The translations under genes were made by a program, and so were the position numbers. A DNA stretch of 64,000 nucleotides from Castanea sativa (Eukaryota; Streptophyta; Magnoliopsida; Fagales; Fagaceae): contig NC_134018.1 in assembly GCF_040712315.1 (NCBI RefSeq), positions 44,827,335-44,891,334 on the forward strand. Direction: 5' to 3'. Below the pieces are notes generated by a model. The model was not told where the DNA came from and did not search any database. It was given only the letters and a program-made list of their open reading frames with translations. Within the stretch, counting starts at the first letter, position 1. Each line of letters opens with the position of its first letter. Shown one piece after another: positions 12,452 to 22,209 of the stretch.

Positions 12452-12624
12452 TCAGAACCATGAATCCTTGTTCTCAGAAAAACTCCGGGGGAGTCTGCTA
12501 AAAACACCATCATCCACTATTTTATAGTGCTTTGAAAATTGTCGGTGGATTATTCCTCAATACCTATCAACAGGCTCCTCATATTTGCTGTACAAGGCAG
12601 GAACTGTAATTGATATGATGGTTC
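12452..12624 (-). pseudogene. Reticulon-like C-terminal exon with internal stop
   Basis: An acceptor (ACAG, then GAACC at 12624) is followed by TIISITVPALYSKYEEPVDR, then a TGA at 12557-12559, then GIIHRQFSKHYKIVDD and SRLPRSFSENKDS before a second stop at 12452. The first part matches the last hydrophobic segment and YxKYE tail of plant reticulon-like (RTNLB) proteins, which shape tubular endoplasmic reticulum. The sequence beyond the TGA still reads as protein, so the stop is probably a mutation. I could not find the other reticulon exons upstream on this strand (to about 18 kb), so this appears to be an isolated, decaying exon. A sequencing error at the TGA cannot be excluded. Confidence 0.55.
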
Positions 12625-14591
12625 CTGTTGCCATCGATTTAGAGAAAAGTGTAAGTAGAGCATCAAAAACTGAGTAACTTATTTGTAAATCAACCCCTCT
12701 CTCTCTCTCTCTCTCTCTCTCAAGAAAAAGAAAAAGAAACAAAAAACATTTTTTTGATTAGTGTTTTACGTACCTGATTCCGTGGGTATAAGAAAAAAGC
12801 AGTTGGCTGGAAAGTTTTTGGCAAGCTAAAGTCAGAAAAATAGTTTACTTAAGTTAAGTGGGAGCTCATTTTGTTGCCAAGACATGATGGATGTCTTATG
12901 CTAACCATGCAAGAATGGTTAATTTCAAATTGGCCTCAAGTTTGAAAAAAAAATCCGGATTGTCACATGTGATCTACAGTAGCACACACTAGCGGGGGCA
13001 AGCAAAACATCCCATGACATGGCAAGACAGATATATTGCTAAAGGTTGAAAATCTAAGGTCAATTGGCAGATATACATACGACAGAAAGCCACAGTGCAT
13101 CTTTTTAAGACAAAGGAAGAACAAGGGCGTGAAAAAGAAAACAATAAGCAGCACACACGCACACAGAGGAACGAGTTACACAACATCAGCCGCTGCACTT
13201 AAGTGACAGACTAAGGATGAATTTGCATACTAATACATGCGAGAGTGAAGAAAGAGAAGTAGCTAACGATTACAGACAAGACACAAGAGCCACATACAGA
13301 CCACCGCCTGTAATACATAATAGTATGTGAGAGAATTCCTTAAATGAATCAGCAAGGTACACAATGCACAATTAAAGGAAAATTCCCATGGTTTCAGTGG
13401 GATCAATAATAGATCCCAAGAACCTATTTGAATAGCAGAGAGCCCCATAAATCATGCAGGGGATTGGAACCCAAATACAGTGGTTTGCACTACCAGCCCT
13501 GCAAACCAAATAGAACAAACATTGATACCAAATTGCTATCTAAGAGAAAATTAAACACAGTTGAGTCGCAGAGCAGTTTCTGAAACAGAAAATTCTCGTC
13601 TTTCTTCTGGAAAGGCTCTGCACAGGTACTCATGGTCACCCCTGCCCATTTTTGGACATTTCCCCACATCTCTGCCCACTTTTGGCATATTTAAACCATT
13701 TTTTTGGGGCACCAATAAATGTAGGTTGATTATCATTTTGACAATGGATGAATAATTGTCATCTACAAATCATGATTGCCTCATATTTGCCCCACTATGG
13801 TTGCAACACCTCAGCCATACAGCTTAGCATGTTTGAATAACTATACTGTAAATCTAGACTGACCTTGAAAAAAAGTCTATAATCCTTGCCAAGAGTGATG
13901 TCGTGAGCCAACAGTTCCATTGTGTTGTAACTAGTTAAAACCATTTGGGAAGAGGAAGGCGTTAGATAAGGGGCTTACAACATTTGTCTTGCTGGAGTTC
14001 AGGTGCTTGGTTTGGGCAGGGAATGGGAATGACCATTCAAATGAGGAAATAGAATTTTACACCAAAAGTGGGATGCTCATCCCCATGCCTGTTCGAATAA
14101 GAAATTATTATCACCACCACCTTGCCTCTGTCACAGGATGAACTACATTCATTGCATTTGGCATTAAAAGGGGGAATGGAATATAAATTTCTATTCCTTA
14201 CCTTCTCATATAAGTCTCATTTCATTCATTCCCAACAAACCAAATTTAGCTTTAAAATCACTAGATGCATGAGCCATATACCCCTACATTCACATTTGAT
14301 ACAAAATTATGACTATTATGAGATACAGAAACTTGTGTGTGTGTGAAATAGACTTTAACTAATGCTCGTAACAGAATATGGGTAAGAAGTTGATATGTTG
14401 GTTAGTCCAATATGTAATACAAACATTAAGGAAAGGCAAGATGCTTTAATATGGAATATTCAAAAGCCTTGTGCTTTGTATAGGGGAAAATTTACTGTCT
14501 CAGACAATATGGTGTATTTTAAGAACAGCTTCAGGATTTCAGTTACTGTTGTATTTCCCTCTAGGTTGCTAAATTTACTCTCATTTTTCAG
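12625..14591. other. Non-coding stretch with a (CT)n microsatellite
   Basis: Short ORFs on both strands show no family resemblance. A CT/GA dinucleotide run lies at about 12694-12721. The right end serves as the intron-like sequence before the orphan exon at 14592. Confidence 0.4.
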
Positions 14592-14743
14592 ATGAAGCTG
14601 TTAGAGCTTTACACCTTGCTGGGGCTATCTCAGTTATCAGGTCTGCCTCACATTCCGTTGAGGATGCAGATGTTGAAAAATACAAGTCAAGCTTGCTGAA
14701 GAGATTCCAAGACCTGAGATATGATGTTCATCTTGAGATGTGA
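14592..14743 (+). CDS. Orphan terminal exon of unknown protein
   Basis: A good polypyrimidine tract and acceptor (CTCATTTTTCAG) precede a 50-codon frame ending in TGA: EAVRALHLAGAISVIRSASH, then a charged helix with VEDADVEKYKSSLLKRFQDL, then YDVHLEM. Phase requires one base from a preceding exon. Its balanced, helical composition looks like real protein, unlike the surrounding AT-rich frames. I do not recognise the family, and no upstream exon was found on this strand after the macro gene. It could be the last exon of a mostly deleted gene or an alternative 3' exon of the macro-domain gene 3.4 kb upstream. Confidence 0.4.
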
Positions 14744-15250
14744 CCAGGGTATTTGCCTTTAACTTAAGGCTTCAAACGCCAATAGTAAAATAAAAAAGGT
14801 ATGTCTGCATGTGCAAGGAACTCTGCTTTGTAAAAGATAAGGTAGAATGCCTCCTCTATCTTTTTGTTTAATCTAATAAGAAGAGTTTCAAAATTTTGTT
14901 CTTTTAAAATTGGCTTTGTTTCTCGGCTAAACGATTCTTTTTATTCACTTTATTTTCTGTGCTTTATTTATGTTGTGGGTGATTCCTTGTAGAAAACTCT
15001 GACAACAGGCCATAATGGCATTAGTGCATGTTCATAAATCTCAAATTTTAGAGGCCAACTTGTTTGATATATGCTTACATTATACAGCTTAGTTCTTTAT
15101 CTGGGTAGTTTAAAATGTGTTTGATTCAGACTTCTTTCACAGAGATGCACATAATTTACAAGTAGTTCTGCACGCAACCACCCCTAGATTCTTTCTGTGC
15201 GCCTGTGCACGAGCACAATATACAATTATCTTCTTATCAAAATTTATTAT
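14744..15250. other. Non-coding stretch, likely 3' UTR of the orphan exon
   Basis: No protein or repeat family was recognised in these AT-rich bases before the left end of the short-TIR element at 15251. Confidence 0.35.
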
Positions 15251-16253
15251 GAGCATCCGTAGCAGATGTTACAAAATAAAAATGTCATTTTGCCATACCA
15301 AAAGCATACTTTATTATTTTACCACGTTATTTTACAACATCCCATTTACCAGATATTTTATCCTTCAATTCTATACATTAAAATAATATTTACTACACAT
15401 TAAAATAATATATTCTCTCCTCCCTATTATCATCAACAACAGCAACAACAACAACGCCGATCAACAACAGCAAGAACATCAACAGCAACAAACCAACAAC
15501 ATCAACAGAAACAACACCAACAACACCAGCAAATTCCAAATCCAAAAACCTCAAAAAAATAGGAAAAAAAAAAAAAAAACTCAACCACATCGAAAACGCT
15601 GGAGCATCGAAACCCATCCCAAACGCCGATCCAAAACGCCTATCCAAAACACTGGAGCATCGAAAATACCGATCCAAAACGCCGACCCAAAACCCACATC
15701 GAAACCCATCCCAAATCTCACACCCACAACCCGATTAAGAGAGATCTGAAGGTTGACGGTGAGAGCTGTGGGTGTTAGTGGCGAGCGTTGGAGCATGAGG
15801 CGGTGAGATCGGCGGCGAGCTGTGGAGAATGAGGCGGCGAGATCAGCGGTGAGGACTAGTGAGATCGACGGTGAGGACTGGAAAGTGAGGCGGCGAGATC
15901 AGCGGCGAGGACTGGCAAGTGAGGCGGCGAGATCGACGGCAACTTTCTTGAGCAGAGAGGAGAGGGAAGAGATAGAGAGTGACAGAGAGAGAAGAGATGA
16001 GATAGAGTCGATGGAGAGACCAAGAGAGATATGAGGTATTAGTGGAAGAGGAGAGAGAAAAATGCAATAAAATAATAATTTCTGAGATTTGCAATTGTTG
16101 TCCGTACCGTGGCAAATTGCCATGGTACTATAGATATGTGGTATAAGTTTTGAGATTTGCAACATCTGATAAAGCTCCGTTTTTGTGTTTGGTGTGCCAA
16201 ATATGCCAAATATTTGGCATTTGGCACATTTGGCATATCTGCTATGGATGCTC
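15251..16253. mobile_element. Non-autonomous DNA transposon with short terminal inverted repeats (about 1.0 kb)
   Basis: The left end GAGCATCCGTAGCAGATG and the right end (reverse-complemented GAGCATCCATAGCAGATATG) form an 18-20 bp inverted repeat. The inside has no transposase: it holds a CAA-rich part (15420-15540), a poly-A run, a block of repeated AAACGCC/CCATCCC words (15590-15720), and a GC-rich block with repeated GGCGGCGAGATC words (15790-15940). A target duplication was not certain. Reading frames in this interior are simple-sequence artefacts. Confidence 0.65.
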
Positions 16254-17888
16254 TAATGTTGTTATTCGGTTAAGATAGCTTGACCCCAATTCAATTACCC
16301 AAATTGATTATTAGGTTCAATTGTATGCATATCGTAAAGATACTAACAAATTACCAGATAAACTAAATGCAGCAGAAAATAAATTGACATGGTGATTTGT
16401 TAGCAAATGGGGAAAAACTTACAAGGCAAAAACTCCACTGAGTGATTTTAAGGTCATCTGATACCGTGGCAAATTGCAATGGTACTATAGATATGTGGTA
16501 TAAGTTTTGAGATTTGCAACATCTGATAAAGCTCCGTTTTTGTGTTTGGTGTGCCAAATATGCCAAATATTTGGCATTTGGCACATTTGGCATATCTGCT
16601 ATGGATGCTCTAATGTTGTTATTCGGTTTAGATAGCTTGACCCCAATTCAATTACCCAAATTGATTATTAGGTTCAATTGTATGCATATCGTAAAGATAC
16701 TAACAAATTACCAGATAAACTAAATGCAGCAGAAAATAAATTGACATGGTGATTTGTTAGCAAATGGGGAAAAACTTACAAGGCAAAAACTCCACTGAGT
16801 GATTTTAAGGTCATCTGATACCGTGGCAAATTGCAATGGTACTATAGATATGTGGTATAAGTTTTGAGATTTGCAACATCTGATAAAGCTCCGTTTTTGT
16901 GTTTGGTGTGCCAAATATGCCAAATATTTGGCATTTGGCACATTTGGCATATCTGCTATGGATGCTCTAATGTTGTTATTCGGTTAAGATAGCTTGACCC
17001 CAATTCAATTACCCAAATTGATTATTAGGTTCAATTGTATGCATATCGTAAAGATACTAACAAATTACCAGATAAACTAAATGCAGCAGAAAATAAATTG
17101 ACATGGTGATTTGTTAGCAAATGGGGAAAAACTTACAAGGCAAAAACTCCACTGAGTGATTTTAAGGTCATCTGATACCGTGGCAAATTGCCATGGTACT
17201 ATAGATATGTGGTATAAGTTTTGAGATTTGCAACATCTGATAAAGCTCCGTTTTTGTGTTTGGTGTGCCAAAAATGCCAAATATTTGGCATTTGGCACAT
17301 TTGGCATATCTGCTATGGATGCTCTAATGTTGTTATTCGGTTAAGATAGCTTGACCCCAATTCAATTACCCAAATTGATTATTAGGTTCAATTGTATGCA
17401 TATCGTAAAGATACTAACAAATTACCAGATAAACTAAATGCAGCAGAAAATAAATTGACATGGTGATTTATTAGCAAATGGGGAAAAACTTACAAGGCAA
17501 AACCTCCACTGAGTGATTTTAAGGTCATTTGATACTGTGGCAAATTGCCATGGTACTATAGATATGTGGTATAAGTTTTGAGATTTGCAACATCTGATAA
17601 AGCTCCGTTTTTGTGTTTGGTGTGCCAAATATGCCAAATATTTGGCATTTGGCACATTTGGCATATCTGCTATGGATGCTCTAATGTTGTTATTCGGTTA
17701 AGATAGCTTGACCCCAATTCAATTACCCAAATTGATTATTAGGTTCAATTGTATGCATATCGTAAAGATACTAACAAATTACCAGATAAACTAAATGCAG
17801 CAGAAAATAAATTGACATGGTGATTTGTTAGCAAATGGGGAAAAACTTACAAGGCAAAAACTCCACTGAGTGATTTTAAGGTCATCAC
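16105..17888. repeat. Tandem array, five copies of a 357-bp unit
   Basis: Units start near 16105, 16462, 16819, 17176 and 17533 with (T)ACCGTGGCAAATTGC, and are almost identical. Each holds about 149 bp of the right end of the short-TIR element (through GGATGCTC) and about 208 bp of the DNA flanking it, so the amplified block spans a transposon/flank junction. Each also carries an imperfect hairpin around GCCAAATATTTGGC (first at about 16195-16235). The 65-76 codon minus-strand frame repeated in every unit is not a gene. Confidence 0.95.
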
Positions 17889-18597
17889 TCCTATGAATCA
17901 ACTAATCAACAATCAAGCAGTTACAAGTATAAAGAATCTTACCAACTACCATGGTCTATTCCGAAATACCAACCTACAGTTGAACATTTGCTCTAATACC
18001 CAATTAGACTTGATTTTGCAGTAGCCTTCTTTCCTTTGATGCACAAATCTCCAATATATGACTAATGCCTTTTGCACAGATCCTAGTACGTAACTAACTC
18101 CACAATCTGATGAATTCCTAAGCAGCCTGTATTTGTGTCCATCCTAAGATGAAGGATAAGATACAGTATAAAAAGGATAATCAATTGACCTACTGCTCTT
18201 GACTGTTGGGATAATCAATCCTCTTTTTTCCAGGATCTTATATCGGTCCTTTGCAAGCGTGCAACAAGCCTTAAGACAAATAAGAAATCAGGAATGCTTT
18301 TAATGCACATCTAAACCGTAAACTGAATCGCAGATTTAAATGTGACATGGGATGTTTTGGAAACTACAAGGAAATTATCATTGTGCCTTCAACTTGCGAA
18401 GTGATCCAGTTATTTCTTCCAATAATAGTACCTAAACTGGGGCAGGCTCAAATCTGAGATGAAGATGACCAGTTAATTCTGCTGTATTCACAGTATTTAA
18501 GTCCGAGTTCATCTAAGTTTTTTCCATAAAAATCAATTAAGTGCCGTCAATAAATATAGCATGCAAACTTTATGTTGAGACTCAACCAAAACACACA
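17889..18597. mobile_element. LTR-retrotransposon-like remnant (copia type)
   Basis: Together with the flanking half of the 357-bp unit, this stretch has the look of a copia LTR end: AAATGCAGCAGAAAATAAAT followed by GGCAAAAACTCCACTGAG, and a tail without coding content. No LTR partner or gag/pol was found, so at best it is a solo or partial LTR. The call rests on composition and motif impression. Confidence 0.35.
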
Positions 18598-18936
18598 TCT
18601 ATATCTAAAAGCTGAAATGTAGTATTTATTGTTGTTACGCTCTAGTGGAACCATATCAGCGTCTACTTCATTATCATTTTTCTTTCCAATTTTTTTTAAT
18701 AATTTTTTTAACATTTACTCTTTTCATTTTTAATATTTACACTTTCTCCGTTTCTTACATTTTCATCTCCCCACTACCCTCTACCTTACATTTTCATCTC
18801 TCCGCTACCCTTTACCTTAATATCACTTCGTTTTTTCCTTCATCTTCCTTTTTTTTGTCTTTTCTTATTCACACTCTTACTATAAATTTGTCATTCCCTC
18901 TTCCATTCTTTACATACTTTTCCCTCACAAAAAAAT

Positions 18937-18979
<43 letters not shown>

Positions 18980-19278
18980 TATGGTGAATTTTTTATTTTT
19001 CGTGCATTTCTGCTTTAGGTTGATAAATTGTTGTGTTCTTTAGAACTTTTTATTAAGCTGATGCACTTTAGTTTTGTAATTTAAGTTTTTTATTGTTAAG
19101 TTTATTACATGTGTTTTTTTTTCTTTAAATTCTTAGTTTGGGTTGCTTTGAATTCACCTATTTAGTTGTTCTATATATGTTATTTTTGTACAACATGAAA
19201 TTTGTTCTATGAAATTCCCTTTAGACTTGATATGTTATCTTTTCATTTGATTTTTTTTTTTCTCTTCTCATGTGCAGG
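18598..19278 (+). mobile_element. Helitron 5'-terminal fragment
   Basis: After an A at 18597 the element opens with TCTATATCTAAAAGCTGAAA and GTAGTATTTATTGTTG, a 5' end shared with copies at 30801 and about 45551. Pyrimidine-rich sequence, a (CT)n run at 18938-18974 and the phrase GCTTTAGGTTGATAAATTG follow in the same order as in the copy at 45551. No 3' hairpin plus CTRR end was found; the copy appears interrupted near 19279. Confidence 0.65.
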
Positions 19279-19735
19279 GACAGCCCTAGACATTTTGGGT
19301 CCTTAGGCGAAAACTAAAATGGGGCCTTATATATTTATGTATTAATTAAATTAATATTTGTTTAATATATTTATATTATAATCTATTTTATTCAAAATCT
19401 ATTTTTCTTACTTTTTGAGATGCAAATTGACTAATTTTGTGTTGTATTTTGTTTAAAATTTATTTTAATCTAAATTTTGTGTTGTATTTTGTTTATTACT
19501 AATAACAAATTTATTCATTTTGGGGCCTTAGGCGAGAACTAAAATGGGGCATTTTTATATTTATGTATTAATTAAATTAATATTTATTTAATATTTTTAT
19601 ATTATAATATATTTTATTTAAAATCTATTTTTCTTGTCTTTTGAGATGCAAATTGACTAATTTTGTGTTGTATTTTGTTTAAAATCTATTTTCATCTAAA
19701 TTTTGTGTTGTATTTTGTTGAACTAGTGGAGAGAA
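19279..19735. repeat. Direct duplication of about 224 bp with hAT-like edge
   Basis: TTAGGCGAAAACTAAAATGG (about 19303) recurs as TTAGGCGAGAACTAAAATGG (about 19527), and the AT-rich sequence after each is the same, ending in repeated TTTTGTGTTGTATTTTGTTT. The left edge CAGGGACAGCCC with a GGCCTTAGGCG word resembles the terminus of the hAT element at 21406, so this may be a relic of a related element. Confidence 0.6.
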
Positions 19736-21397
19736 AGAATGAGAGAGGCGGAGAGCAAGAGTGAGAGAGAGAAAGGTATGAGTGAAAATTTTTTATTTGT
19801 TTTGATTTGAGATTGTTTTGTGGGTAAATTTTTAGATCGGAATTGCTCTTTATCCAATTGAATTTTGATTTTTCTAGAGGTTAAGAATGATATTTTTAGG
19901 ACAATTGATGTTGTTTATGAAGGAAAAACTGGTTTTGTATCTCATACAAAACACATAGCGGAAGCAACAAAAAAGAATCTATTTCATTCATGATTGATAA
20001 CGTGCACTATGTAAATTTCAAAATTTAAGAACAAGATGGCGTACCTTGGTGTGGAGAAATTCAAAACAATGATTAGAAGCACTTGGGAACACTTTTAATC
20101 TTCACTCCAATTCCACTTTACGCCCAAGATGTGTGGTCTCTCAATCAGTTTTCAAGGGAGAATGAAAGGTGTCTCACACTCTCTCACACACCGTATCTTA
20201 TTTCTTTTTCACTAACTAAAAATTCTGTATGTTTCTCCCTTTATAACTAACTGATTATCTAATTGGGCTGGCCTATTGGGCCTTTCCAATTGGGCTTTAG
20301 TGTGTGGCTTGGAGTGAGACCAAAAGGGACCAATAAGACACTAGCTCCAATGGGCCTTGGGCTTTTCCGTCAACTCTTGACAAGTCCAAAGTTACTATTA
20401 ATTATATTTAATACCACTATATAAATATAATTGCACTCTAGGCCTTATTAATAAATTATATCCCAAGACTTTATTATACATGTAACCCCTTCATAAAATA
20501 TTCGTAGTAACACAAAGTCATAAATGTAGACTCCCACTTTGTAAATTACTACATATTATCCTTGAGTACCCGGTTTAATTCTTTAAAGTTATTCATTATA
20601 TATTTATGAAATCCAATTTCATAAATATATACTTTAGTAATTTCTTACTAAAGTGGTTAGGCCTAACTCTCTGAATAACTGAACCCATTAAACTTATCTC
20701 AAGGGAATATTTTATATCTCCATCAATAGACTATGAATTCCATCTTGAGAATATATGTTCCATCAACACTAAATGTGGCTGCCCAACATACTGAGGTTTT
20801 GACCATCACTTTAGATTTCACTCATAATATATCAAAGCAACCTACACCTCATGATCAGGTCTATTATTCTCTCAGGATTAAGAGTTCATGCAAATAGAAG
20901 TCGTGAGATTTATTATTCATTTGACAGTCATTAGGAGAATAATAAATCTCACAGCGTCACAGAAGATGTAAATCACAAGTTCTTTGTAAACTCATAATTT
21001 ATAGTTCGTAGTCGGTGATGAAATTGGGTATTTCATCTGCGAAGACTATAACGTATCAACTAAGATGATTTGTCTTGATCATAGAAGTGGAAACTTCTAG
21101 TTGATATGTTGATATATTTTAAGAGTTAAGACATATTGAACAGGACCGCTGTGAGATTTATTATTCTCCTAACGACTGTCAAATGAATAATAAATCTCAC
21201 AACTTCTATTGAAATTTTAGAATAAAAGAAAAACATTTTCTTGATGATATCGGGTTCTTACCATGGATGTGATTTCTCTTGGTTTGTTCGTAATGCCCAA
21301 TTTCATCAAGTAATGATGTTATGTCTTAATGATATGGATTAAAAGGCACTGTTACGGGATAACAATTTTATGGCCTTATATCATTTCCAGGGCAATT
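19736..21397. mobile_element. LTR-retroelement-like sequence interrupted by the hAT element (left part)
   Basis: No ORF is found. The words TTGTATCTCATACAAAACAC and ATAGCGGAAGCAAC near 19936 resemble LTR-proximal sequence of plant copia elements, and the sequence seems to resume after the hAT element and lead to a copia gag at 26463. Boundaries and LTRs could not be set. It contains the inverted repeat at 20896-21207. Confidence 0.35.
20896..21207. repeat. Inverted repeat, two about 60-bp arms each with internal palindrome
   Basis: Arm 20896-20956 is the reverse complement of arm 21147-21207 with only a few mismatches; the spacer is about 190 bp. Inside each arm GTGAGATTTATTATTC and GAATAATAAATCTCAC form a 16-bp palindrome around a short loop (ATTTGACAGT..). 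The stretch could fold as a large cruciform or as nested hairpins in RNA. No function is recognised. Confidence 0.9.
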
Positions 21398-21405
21398 ATT
21401 GCATG

Positions 21406-22178
21406 CAGGGCCGGCTGAAGCTATAGGCAGTTTAGGCCCCCGCCTAAGGCCCCACTTGTAACAGGGGCCCCAAAATAATAATATATTATATAGTATTAGT
21501 TTTTCATCTTAAAAAAAAAAAAAACCCGTTTCTCACAAACCCAAAAAGACTGAAGTGACTTGAAGATCACCACACCATCACCAAATCTCAGTTCTCATCT
21601 GAATAAAAAAAAAAAAAAAAAAGTCCCGTTGCTCTGAAGTGACATGTAAGGCAAGCTAATCCTATCACAAAATCTCTAGCTTGCAGGAGAAAAGATTACA
21701 AAAGATAGCTTGCATAAGAAAAAATTACAAAAGGCAAAAAATTGAAAGAAGATACAAATAAGAAAAGGCAGAAAAAAAATACTCTTCACTTTCTGAGTTC
21801 TGACTCTCCATCTTCCTTCATTCTTAAAAAAAAAAAAAAAAAAACCCTTAACTTACTCATCAATTGGTGTTCACAGATCTTCATTTCAGGTTCGTTTATT
21901 ATTTTCTCTTCCTTTGCCTCTTTGTCTTCTTCATGGTTTGCAGTTTGTTGTTGGATGTCTGGTTTTTTTTTTTTTTTTTGAAGAGGAGTTTGCTGCTGCT
22001 GCCGCTGCCTGCTGGGTTTTTTTTGAAGAGAAGTTTGCTGCTTCTATTGTTTTTTTGGTTTGTTCTCTTAAGTTATTTCTCTAGAATGCTATAGATTTCA
22101 GAATAGTCATTGGTCAGTGGGTGCACTTAAGAGTCAAAGGCTTTAGTCTTTAGATTTCTCTAGAACTCCTCTTACATG

Positions 22179-22209
<31 letters not shown>

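Noticed and set aside
15393..16115. Overlapping frames on both strands in the CAA- and GGC-rich block
   Set aside because: Low-complexity repeated words keep several frames open at once; this is the interior of a non-autonomous element.
16039..17664. A 65-76 codon minus-strand frame repeated in each 357-bp unit
   Set aside because: The repetition comes from the tandem array; the frame is mostly transposon end and palindrome and has no protein-like composition or family.
16105..17888. Regularly spaced repeats as a CRISPR array
   Set aside because: Units are head-to-tail 357-bp copies without unique spacers, in a plant nuclear context. The same applies to the 81-bp and 115-bp arrays.
18645..19043. 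132-codon plus-strand frame rich in Phe/Leu/Ser
   Set aside because: It is pyrimidine-rich Helitron sequence with a CT microsatellite. Similar sequence in the other copies (26775, 45551) does not keep the frame.
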